From: an uncultured Solirubrobacterales bacterium
GTDB taxonomy: Bacteria; Actinomycetota; Thermoleophilia; Solirubrobacterales; Solirubrobacteraceae
Length of the DNA stretch: 11,809 nucleotides
Assembly: GCA_903830015.1 (NCBI GenBank)
Contig: CAIKSH010000197.1
Coordinates: 1-11,809, forward strand
Direction: 5' to 3'
Below the pieces are notes generated by a model that was not told the DNA's origin, did no database searches, and was given only the letters and a program-made list of their open reading frames with translations. A program made the position numbers and the translations under genes. Shown here piece by piece: positions 7,022 through 11,809 of the stretch. The stretch's first letter is position 1, and the number at the start of each line of letters is the position of its first letter.

Positions 7022-7249
7022 ATGACGGCGATTCTTACCGGCATGGTGGCGGTCCTGTCCGTAGTGGTGATCTTCCTGATCCTCATGCACTCGGGCAAGG
7101 ACGCGGGGCTCTCGGGCGCCTTCGGCGTCGGGACCGGCGAAGGCTCCCTTGGGGGCGGCTCGCTCGTGGAGAGGAACCTGAACCGCTGGACGGTCGCGGT
7201 CGCGCTGGTCTGGATCCTCTCGATCATCGCCCTCGTCAAGTTCGGCTGA
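7022..7249 (+). CDS. secG: preprotein translocase subunit SecG
   Basis: Small accessory membrane subunit of the SecYEG channel that assists protein export. The 75 residues fit the family: first span TAILTGMVAVLSVVVIFLIL, the hallmark LMHSGKDAGLSGAFG loop, a glycine-rich region (GEGSLGGGSLVERNL) and a second span WTVAVALVWILSIIALVKFG to the end. ATG lies 11 bases after the ccmI-like stop; AGGA at 7009-7012 could be a Shine-Dalgarno, while TAGGAT at 7008-7013 is also a possible -10 for a leaderless message. Presence next to ccm genes probably reflects packing and not a shared pathway. Confidence 0.94.
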   Translation: MTAILTGMVAVLSVVVIFLILMHSGKDAGLSGAFGVGTGEGSLGGGSLVERNLNRWTVAVALVWILSIIALVKFG

Positions 7250-7256
7250 GCGCCCG

Positions 7257-8096
7257 GTGAGCCTCGACGCCACGATCGCGGTGGTCGGGCACGTCGAGTG
7301 GATCGACTTCGCGGTCGTCGAGCAGGTGCCGGCGCCCGGGGAGATCGTTCACGCGCTCGAGAACTTCGCCGAGCCGGCCGGCGGCGGGACGGTCGCCGCG
7401 GTACAGGCCTCCCACCTCGCCGGTGCCACCCTCTTCTTCACCGCGGTCGGGGACGACGAGCTCGGGGCGGTCTGCGACCGCCAGATGCACGAAATGGGGT
7501 TCGAGCTCCACGCCGCCGCCCGTACCGGCGAGGCGCAGCGCAGGGGCTGGACCTACCTGGACTCCTCCGGGGAGAGGACGATCACGGTGATCGGCGAACG
7601 GCTGGGGCCGCTCGGCTCGGATCCCCTCCCGTGGAAGCTCCTGCGCGACTGCGATGCCTGCTTCGTCACGGCCGGCGACCCGGAGGCGATCCGCCTGGCC
7701 CGCCAGGCCCGGGTCCTGGTGGCCACCCCGCGCGCTGCACCGGAGCTGGCCGAGGCGGGCGTGGAGATCGACGTCCTGGTCGGCAGCGGCGAGGATGCCG
7801 ACGAGGCCGCCGGGACCGAAGCCCTCGAGGCATCGGCCGCGGTGGTCGTACGGACCGAAGGCGGCCAGGGGGGCAGCTGGCGGGCCGCCGACGGCGCTGC
7901 CGGCCGCTGGGCCGCGGTGCCGGTTCCGGGGCCGGTAGTCGACAGCTACGGCTGCGGCGACTCGTTCGCGGCGGCGCTCACCTGTGCGCTGGGCGCCGGA
8001 CAGGAGATGCCGCAGGCGATCGAGCTGGCGGCCCGGGCCGGCGCCGCCTGCCTGGCCGGGCGCGGCCCGTACGGGGCTCAGCTCACGCTCAGCTGA
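7257..8096 (+). CDS. PfkB-family carbohydrate kinase, substrate unknown
   Basis: Ribokinase/PfkB-fold ATP-dependent kinase of 279 residues. The N-terminus has the usual opening IAVVGHVEWIDF and PAPGEIVHA, then GGGTVAAVQASHLAGATLFF followed by TAVGDDELG. The C-terminal signature, normally DTxGAGD, reads DSYGCGDSFAAALTCALG, with catalytic base D235 and the anion-hole glycines G232 and G234. The Asn of the usual GGxxxN sugar-binding motif is replaced (GGTVAA), so the substrate may differ from ribose or fructose phosphates. GTG at 7257 is seven bases after the secG stop with no clear Shine-Dalgarno, suggesting coupled translation. Its 3' end overlaps the convergent dehydrogenase gene by eight bases. 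Confidence 0.88.
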   Translation: MSLDATIAVVGHVEWIDFAVVEQVPAPGEIVHALENFAEPAGGGTVAAVQASHLAGATLFFTAVGDDELGAVCDRQMHEMGFELHAAARTGEAQRRGWTYLDSSGERTITVIGERLGPLGSDPLPWKLLRDCDACFVTAGDPEAIRLARQARVLVATPRAAPELAEAGVEIDVLVGSGEDADEAAGTEALEASAAVVVRTEGGQGGSWRAADGAAGRWAAVPVPGPVVDSYGCGDSFAAALTCALGAGQEMPQAIELAARAGAACLAGRGPYGAQLTLS

Positions 8097-9093
8097 GCGG
8101 CGCCCAGGCCTGGCGGTAGAGCCCGAGGAGCTCGTCGGCGCCGGCCGGGGGAGGAGTCAGAGCGAGCTCGGGCCGCTGGGCGGCGGCCTGCGCGCAGGCC
8201 TCGAGCCGGTCCTCATCGACCCCGATGGCCCCGAGCGAGCCCGCGCCGGCCAGCAGGGCGAAGCGGCCGGCCACCGCCTCGGCCGGCTCGCCGAGCGCCT
8301 CGTCTACCGCGGCCATCTGCTCGGGCCTTCGCTCGCGCAGGGCGGCCACGGTGACCGGGAGCATTGCCGCGTTGGCCGGCCCGTGCGCGGCTCCGGCGAG
8401 ACGGACGAGGGTCTGGCTCATGACGTGGTGGATCCCGTACCAGTTGGCGTCGATGGCGTAGCCGGACATCAGGGCGCCGAGCGCGAGCCGGTCGGGGTCG
8501 GGCGATCGGCCGGCGGGCAGGCCCTCGGCCAGCAGCCGGGCGCCGCGCAGGGCGGCGAGCGTCGGGACGGGCGTGGCCAGCGAGGTGCAGGCGCCCTCGA
8601 TCGCGTGGGCCAGCGCGTTGGCTGCGCTGGCCGCGAGATCCGGGAGCGGCTGCGACGCGCTCACCGCCGGGTCGTTGACGACCAGCCGGGGACGGACGGT
8701 TCCGCTGCCCTCCGGCGCGCCGCGCGCCTGGCGGTGGACCCAGGTCATCTCCGCGGCGCTGAGCGTGGTGGGCACCGCCGCGACCGGCAGGTCGCGCGGG
8801 AGCGCGGCGGACACGGCCTTGGCGGTGTCGATCACGCGGCCGCCGCCGAGGGCGACGATCCGGTCGCCGGGCAGTTCCATGGCGAGCAGGTCGCCGGCTA
8901 TCTCGTCGACCAGGCCGGCCGGGACGTCGACGACGCAGGCGGCCGCCGCGGCGAGGCCGGGGAAGGCCTCGCGGGCGCGGGGAGTGGTGAGCAGCGCGTA
9001 GCCCTCGCCGACGAGCCGGGGGACTTCGATAATCGCGCCGCGGCCGAACCTGATCGTCCGCTCGCCGTCTCTCCAGCTGAAGTCAAACTCCAC
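8089..9093 (-). CDS. iron-containing alcohol dehydrogenase family protein (maleylacetate reductase-like)
   Basis: NAD(P)-dependent dehydrogenase fold of 334 residues. An N-terminal nucleotide-binding half carries ALGGGRVIDTAKAVSAAL (GGG at 83-85) and PVAAVPTTLSAAEMTWVHR. The C-terminal helical half holds the metal-site segments ASAANALAHAIEGA (N159, H163) and YGIHHVMSQTLVRLAGAAHG (H222/H223, H237). In classical iron alcohol dehydrogenases the first ligand is Asp; Asn at this place resembles maleylacetate reductases, where catalysis need not use a metal. The real substrate cannot be read from the sequence. GTG at 9093-9091 is chosen as the first start of the conserved frame; GATGAT lies six bases upstream. 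It reads in the same direction as tRNA-Leu, which ends 38 bases before it. Confidence 0.85.
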   Translation of the reverse strand: MEFDFSWRDGERTIRFGRGAIIEVPRLVGEGYALLTTPRAREAFPGLAAAAACVVDVPAGLVDEIAGDLLAMELPGDRIVALGGGRVIDTAKAVSAALPRDLPVAAVPTTLSAAEMTWVHRQARGAPEGSGTVRPRLVVNDPAVSASQPLPDLAASAANALAHAIEGACTSLATPVPTLAALRGARLLAEGLPAGRSPDPDRLALGALMSGYAIDANWYGIHHVMSQTLVRLAGAAHGPANAAMLPVTVAALRERRPEQMAAVDEALGEPAEAVAGRFALLAGAGSLGAIGVDEDRLEACAQAAAQRPELALTPPPAGADELLGLYRQAWAPLS

Positions 9094-9131
9094 CGGCCGA
9101 TCATCGCAGAGGCCATGCGGCCCCGACCGAG

Positions 9132-9216
9132 TGCGCCGGAGAGGACTCGAACCTCCACGAGCTAATCGCTCACTAGCCCCTCAAGCTAGCGCGTCTACCA
9201 ATTCCGCCACCGGCGC
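9132..9216 (-). tRNA. tRNA-Leu (anticodon GAG)
   Basis: Class II tRNA of 85 nt on the minus strand: acceptor GCGCCGG/CCGGCGC, D loop with AATTGGTAGA, anticodon stem CTAGC/GCTAG, loop TTGAGGG with anticodon GAG (plus positions 9180-9182), and a long variable arm formed by GAGC/GCTC around GATTA. The T arm is GGAGG-TTCGAGT-CCTCT. The long variable arm and A73 discriminator are leucine features; it reads CUC/CUU. No CCA is encoded. Confidence 0.95.
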
Positions 9217-9350
9217 CGGTGAAGGCCCGCACGCCGTGCGCGGGAGGCGCAAGGGTAGCACCCGCGGGGGAGCCCCGGTCGCCGCCTGACCCCGTAACGG
9301 CGGGCTTTTCCGGGTTGCCGGGGTTCCGTCCAACGACGCCGCTACATTAT
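9217..9350. other. intergenic region between divergent tRNA-Leu and lexA
   Basis: This stretch must carry the tRNA-Leu promoter (minus) and the upstream part of the lexA promoter (plus). TACCCT at 9257-9252 on the minus strand is a possible tRNA-Leu -10. TACATT at 9343-9348, just ahead of the SOS box, is a possible lexA -10, but I see no -35 at the right distance. A short inverted repeat, CGCAC-GCC-GTGCG, lies near 9230-9242. No credible gene is present. Confidence 0.35.
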
Positions 9351-9364
9351 CGAACACATGTTCG
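9351..9364. promoter_or_regulatory. LexA operator (SOS box)
   Basis: CGAACACATGTTCG is a perfect match to the Gram-positive/actinobacterial LexA box consensus CGAAC-N4-GTTCG, with fully symmetric arms. It lies 25 bases upstream of the lexA ATG and just after the TACATT hexamer, where bound LexA would block its own transcription. No other perfect copy was noticed in the window. Confidence 0.93.
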
Positions 9365-9389
9365 CCCACGCCCCCAGACGAGGTGCCCG

Positions 9390-10028
9390 ATGGACCTGAC
9401 CAAGCGCCAGCAGGAGATCTTCGACTTCATCCGCAGCTACTCGGACAAGAACGGCTACCCGCCGACCGTCCGGGATATCGGCAAGGCGGTCGGCCTGGCC
9501 TCCTCCTCGACCGTCCACGCCCATCTCTCCAACCTCGAGAAGCTCGGCGTGCTGCGGCGCGACCCGACCAAGCCGCGCGCCCTCGAGCTGCTGGACCGGG
9601 CCACGCGCAGCGCCGGCTCGGCCGTCCAGGGCGCGATCGACAAGGTGCGCCCCGCCGGGCTGCCGGTCGTCGGTGCGGTGGCCGCCGGGTCGCCGGTCCT
9701 CGCCGAGGAGAACATCGAGGAGTATGTGCAGGTTCCCCAGGCCGCCGGCGGCGAGGAGGGCGAGTACGTCCTCAAGGTCCGCGGTGACTCGATGGTCGAC
9801 GCCGGGATCCTGGAGGGCGACTACGTGGTCGTCCAGCGCCGGGACGAGGCCCGCGACGGCGAGATCGTCGTCGCCCTCGTCGGCGACGACGAGGCGACGG
9901 TCAAGCGCTACTTCCGCGAGAGCGACCACATCCGCCTTCAGCCCGAGAACCCGTCGATGGATCCGATCCTCGCCGACGACGTCCAGATCCTCGGGCGCGT
10001 AGTTGGACTCTTCCGGAGCGTTTCGTGA
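9390..10028 (+). CDS. lexA: SOS response repressor LexA
   Basis: Repressor of DNA-damage genes; RecA filaments trigger its self-cleavage. The 212 residues start with the family N-terminus LTKRQQEIFDFIRSY and winged helix-turn-helix DIGKAVGLASSSTVHAHLSN, followed by a linker. The autoproteolysis domain comes next: cleavage bond A99-G100 in VVGAVAAGSP, nucleophile S134 in VRGDSMVDAGI, and general base K172 in ATVKRYFRE. All catalytic elements are present. The frame extends upstream to 9219, but ATG 9390 is the family start and has GAGG (9380-9383) six bases ahead. A perfect SOS box precedes it. The stop overlaps the start of the following zinc-ribbon gene as GTGA. Confidence 0.98.
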   Translation: MDLTKRQQEIFDFIRSYSDKNGYPPTVRDIGKAVGLASSSTVHAHLSNLEKLGVLRRDPTKPRALELLDRATRSAGSAVQGAIDKVRPAGLPVVGAVAAGSPVLAEENIEEYVQVPQAAGGEEGEYVLKVRGDSMVDAGILEGDYVVVQRRDEARDGEIVVALVGDDEATVKRYFRESDHIRLQPENPSMDPILADDVQILGRVVGLFRSVS

Positions 10029-10267
10029 GCGCCGCGACGCTCACCACGCCGATGGAACGGTTCCCGGGCCAGGACGGTGGTCGCGCCGTCACTGCCCGGG
10101 GCAGGGGGCTCACGCTCGACGAGAGAATCGTCGGCGTATGGGAGGGCCTCCACGGTGGTCATCCGGCCGCGTGCCCGGTCTGCGGGGGGACGATGATGTC
10201 CTCGCCCGCGGCCGGGTCGCGCCCGGAGGCTGCTCGCTGCTCCAGCTGCCACGCGCAGCTGAGCTGA
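10025..10267 (+). CDS. small zinc-ribbon protein translationally coupled to lexA
   Basis: 80 residues starting at GTG 10025, which overlaps the lexA TGA by four bases. The N-terminal 27 residues look disordered. A helical stretch (LTLDERIVGVWEGLHGGHPA) leads into a two-knuckle zinc ribbon: C50 and C53 (CPVCGGTM) and C71 and C74 (CSSCHAQLS), with an Ala/Gly/Pro linker between. Such treble-clef or ribbon folds often bind nucleic acids or proteins. I do not recognise a named family. Because it must be read from lexA mRNA, it should be SOS-induced. It ends 28 bases before the convergent lipoprotein gene, with a hairpin between. The overlap and cysteine spacing make it a real gene in my view. Confidence 0.75.
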   Translation: MSAATLTTPMERFPGQDGGRAVTARGRGLTLDERIVGVWEGLHGGHPAACPVCGGTMMSSPAAGSRPEAARCSSCHAQLS

Positions 10268-10272
10268 TCCCG

Positions 10273-10288
10273 GCGGGCCGGAGCCCGC
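10273..10288. terminator. hairpin between convergent zinc-ribbon and lipoprotein genes
   Basis: GCGGGC-CGGA-GCCCGC, a perfect six-base stem with a four-base loop, sits in the 27-base gap between two gene ends that face each other. The position fits a bidirectional terminator, but neither strand has a T-tract. Confidence 0.5.
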
Positions 10289-10294
10289 GCGGCG

Positions 10295-10555
10295 CTACTG
10301 CTGCTTCTGCTCCTCGAGCTGCTTTTGGACCTGGTCGATCTGCTGCTGGATCTGGTCGCGCTGCTCCTGTGAGATCCCGCTCTGGTCGAGCTGCTTGTTG
10401 AGCTCGTCCTCCTGCTGCTGGAGCTGCTTCTGGGCCTGGTCGATCTGCTCGTTGACCTGGTTCTGGACGCTGTCGACCGGGTTGGTCGAACCGCAGGCGG
10501 CCAGGAGGCCGGTCACGGCGATGAGAGCGGCTGCCGACGTAAGAAAACGTGTCAT
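10295..10555 (-). CDS. small glutamine-rich lipoprotein, hypothetical
   Basis: 86 residues: a signal peptide with lipobox LLAACGS, so C21 would be lipidated after signal peptidase II cleavage and the rest anchored on the outer face of the membrane. The mature part is almost entirely polar, rich in Gln, Asp, Glu and Lys, and predicted coiled coil. A segment QIDQAQKQL (37-45) recurs as QIDQVQKQL (72-80), exactly 35 residues or five heptads later. The ATG at 10555-10553 directly precedes a standard signal sequence (MTRFLTSAAALIAVTGLLAA). No family is recognised; an Lpp-like spacer or assembly role is only a guess. It is divergent from rnpB across some 30 bases. Confidence 0.78.
   Translation of the reverse strand: MTRFLTSAAALIAVTGLLAACGSTNPVDSVQNQVNEQIDQAQKQLQQQEDELNKQLDQSGISQEQRDQIQQQIDQVQKQLEEQKQQ
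10316..10345. repeat. direct repeat copy 1 within lipoprotein gene
   Basis: A 30-base segment beginning GAGCTGCTTTTGGACCTGGT is repeated at 10421-10450 with three mismatches, offset by exactly 105 bases (35 codons). It encodes the second QIDQ-Q-KQL coiled-coil unit on the minus strand. The in-frame, heptad-multiple offset points to an internal duplication. Confidence 0.7.
10421..10450. repeat. direct repeat copy 2 within lipoprotein gene
   Basis: Partner of the copy at 10316-10345; it begins GAGCTGCTTCTGGGCCTGGT. A shorter partial copy (GAGCTGCTTGTTGAGCT) lies at 10388. It encodes the first QIDQ-Q-KQL unit on the minus strand. Confidence 0.7.
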
Positions 10556-10562
10556 GCGGGCG

Positions 10563-10568
10563 AGCCTA
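10563..10568 (-). promoter_or_regulatory. putative -10 of the lipoprotein gene
   Basis: TAGGCT on the minus strand ends seven bases before the lipoprotein ATG, so transcription would begin at or next to the start codon (leaderless). No -35 consensus is evident. The rnpB promoter must use the same few bases in the other direction, with TACCGT at 10575-10580 as its candidate -10. Confidence 0.35.
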
Positions 10569-10585
10569 ACCGCTACCGTGACCGG

Positions 10586-10923
10586 TGCACGCCAGACAGC
10601 TGCGGCGGGGGAGAAATCCCGTCGAGGAAAGTCCGGACATCGCAGGGCACGGTGGTCGGGAGACCGACCTGGGGAAACCCACGGGAAAGTGCCACAGAAA
10701 CAAACCGCCGATGGCGGGAGTGGGTTGGACGTCCGCCCATTCGCGCACAGGCAAGGGTGAAATGGTGCGGTAAGAGCGCACCGGCGTCGTGGTGACACGG
10801 CGGCCAGGCAAACCCCACCGGATGCAAGACCAAGCAGGACCGCTCGCAGGCTGCCCGCCAAGGTCCAGGTAGGTCGCAAAGATGGATGGCTGTCCACGAC
10901 AGAATCCGGCTTACCGGCGTGCT
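10586..10923 (+). ncRNA. rnpB: RNase P RNA, bacterial type A
   Basis: Catalytic RNA that trims tRNA 5' leaders. The conserved cores are all present in order: GAGGAAAGTCCGGAC (10624-10638), ACAGAAACAAACCGCC (from 10694), GGTGCGGTAAGAGCGCACCG, the L15 loop GGCAAACCCC (10807-10816), AGATGGATGGCTGTCC and ACAGAATCCGGCTTA (10900-10914). Helix P1 is formed by GCACGCC (10587-10593) and GGCGTGC (10916-10922), which sets the ends to within a few bases. The L15 site that pairs with tRNA 3' RCC is GGC, not the common GGU. A strong terminator follows at once. Confidence 0.96.
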
Positions 10924-10926
10924 AAC

Positions 10927-10954
10927 GGAAGGGCCCCGCTCGCGGGGCCCTTCC
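10927..10954 (+). terminator. intrinsic terminator of rnpB
   Basis: A perfect 12-base-pair stem (GGAAGGGCCCCG with its complement) around a CTCG loop starts four bases after the rnpB 3' end. The trailing sequence CATTTG has only a short T run, as is common in GC-rich actinobacteria. Confidence 0.9.
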
Positions 10955-10969
10955 CATTTGCGGGGCAGG

Positions 10970-10975
10970 TACCTT
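10970..10975 (+). promoter_or_regulatory. putative -10 of the acetyltransferase gene
   Basis: TACCTT lies eight bases before the ATG at 10984, a distance that would put the transcription start on the start codon. No Shine-Dalgarno stands between them. The gene needs its own promoter because the rnpB terminator lies just upstream. Confidence 0.4.
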
Positions 10976-10983
10976 TCGCGGCC

Positions 10984-11809
10984 ATGGACGGGACCGCCGA
11001 GGCCCAAGAGATTGACGTCCGGCCGATGACCGCCGAGGACGCCGTGGGACTCGTGGACCTGGTGCGCGCCTGCTACGGGGACGACTACGTCCACGACGAG
11101 ATCTACCACCCCGAGCTCTTCATGGCTGCCCAGGAGCGAGGTGACCACATCAGCGAGGTCGCCGTCACCGCCGATGGGAAGGTGGTCGGCCACTGGGCCT
11201 TCAGCTTCCACGGCCCACGGGTGGCGGAGAGCGGCATGACCATCACGCACCCGGACTACCGTGGCCACGGGATCGCTACCGACCTGGAGCAGAGCCTCCT
11301 GCGCCGGCTCGACGACATGGGGGTGATGTGGATCATGGGCGAGCCGGTCCTCTTCCACACCGCTACCCAGGAGATCGTGCTCAAGGACTGGAATGATGCA
11401 GCCATCACCGGCTTCCGGATGAAGGTCTTCCACTCGGTCTCCGGGGTCGGAGGGTTCAGCGACGAGCTCGAGGAGGGAAGGATCTCGGCGGCGATGGCGT
11501 TCTGCCCGATGGCTTCGATGACCAGGCGCAGCGTCTGGGTGTCGCCGGCCTACCGGGCTCTCCTCACGCAGGCGCTCGAGCCCACCGACTGGCCCCGGGT
11601 GCTCGAAGACTCTGGAGCCGAAGGCGCCCCCGACGGCGCGAGCGTCCTGGAGATGGACTGGGACGAGATCAACGACTCGGCCAGCATCGTGGTCCGCAGG
11701 ATCGGGGCCGACCTGGAGGATGCGGTGGCCGCCGCCCGAGACCAGGCGACGGGCCGCGGCGCGCGGTTCATTGAGTTGAGGCTGCCGGTCAGCTCGCCGG
11801 ATTCGGCCG
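10984..11809 (+). CDS. GNAT-family acetyltransferase, C-terminus beyond the window
   Basis: An open frame from ATG 10984 to the right edge gives 275 residues without a stop. The N-terminal GNAT domain opens with IDVRPMTAEDAVGLVDLVRA, has the central strand AVTADGKVVGHWAFSF and the acetyl-CoA loop in THPDYRGHGIATDLEQSLLR (R93-G94-H95-G96, the RxxGxG/A motif, adapted). After about residue 170 the protein continues with segments unlike a single GNAT domain (TRRSVWVSPAYRALL, then VVRRIGADLEDAVAAARDQA and RFIELRLPVSSP). The last stretch could be the start of a second ferredoxin-like or GNAT-like unit. Acetyl acceptor unknown. No Shine-Dalgarno; a -10-like TACCTT lies eight bases before ATG. Confidence 0.82.
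   Translation, partial: MDGTAEAQEIDVRPMTAEDAVGLVDLVRACYGDDYVHDEIYHPELFMAAQERGDHISEVAVTADGKVVGHWAFSFHGPRVAESGMTITHPDYRGHGIATDLEQSLLRRLDDMGVMWIMGEPVLFHTATQEIVLKDWNDAAITGFRMKVFHSVSGVGGFSDELEEGRISAAMAFCPMASMTRRSVWVSPAYRALLTQALEPTDWPRVLEDSGAEGAPDGASVLEMDWDEINDSASIVVRRIGADLEDAVAAARDQATGRGARFIELRLPVSSPDSA

Noticed and set aside
7984..9165. 393-codon plus-strand frame opposite the dehydrogenase
   Set aside because: The minus-strand frame carries the conserved GGG and His motifs; this frame has none and overlaps tRNA-Leu.
10316..10450. CRISPR-like or tandem array from the recurring GAGCTGCTT units
   Set aside because: The units are few, unevenly spaced and explained by the in-frame coiled-coil repeats of the lipoprotein.
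10573..11433. 286-codon minus-strand frame across rnpB and the acetyltransferase
   Set aside because: It runs through the RNase P RNA and its terminator and shows no protein-like pattern.
1..11809. Mobile element, prophage or integration site next to the two tRNA genes
   Set aside because: No transposase, integrase, inverted terminal repeats or duplicated tRNA ends were found; neighbours are housekeeping genes.

Overview
The window comes from a very GC-rich bacterial chromosome. A perfect CGAAC-N4-GTTCG LexA box, many GTG/TTG starts, type A RNase P RNA and tRNA genes without encoded CCA suggest a deep-branching actinobacterium. The Ccm-type (System I) cytochrome c genes are unusual for mainstream actinobacteria and would fit a Thermoleophilia-like lineage; this placement is inference.

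Left part (1-3663): the tail of an unidentified gene is followed by argS (arginyl-tRNA synthetase). Facing it is a tightly packed minus-strand trio, ccmG-like thioredoxin, ccmH and ccdA, which handles apocytochrome thiols and electron supply outside the membrane. The argS and ccdA ends overlap by 13 bp. A tRNA-Gly(CCC) gene diverges from the trio.

Middle (3664-8096): a small zinc-ribbon gene (minus) is followed by a plus-strand run: ccmE (haem chaperone with Cys in place of the usual His), ccmF (haem lyase), a short ccmI-like membrane/coiled-coil protein, secG, and a PfkB-family sugar kinase. The ccm genes are thus split into two divergent blocks: haem delivery and ligation on one strand, thiol reduction on the other. 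ccmA, ccmB, ccmC and ccmD are not in the window.

Right part (8089-11809): a minus-strand iron-alcohol-dehydrogenase-family gene tail-overlaps the kinase. Then come tRNA-Leu(GAG) (minus), lexA with its own SOS box, and a small zinc-ribbon gene fused to the lexA stop by a GTGA overlap. A Gln-rich repeat-bearing lipoprotein gene (minus) lies back-to-back with rnpB. A strong terminator ends rnpB, and a GNAT-type acetyltransferase runs off the right edge.

There is no mobile element, CRISPR array or phage signature, and coding is dense with no gene-free stretch over 300 bases. The points most worth following are the Cys-type CcmE, the SOS-coupled zinc-ribbon protein behind lexA, the RNase P L15 GGC variant together with CCA-less tRNAs, and a recurring -10-like hexamer 7-8 nt before start codons that suggests leaderless transcripts.
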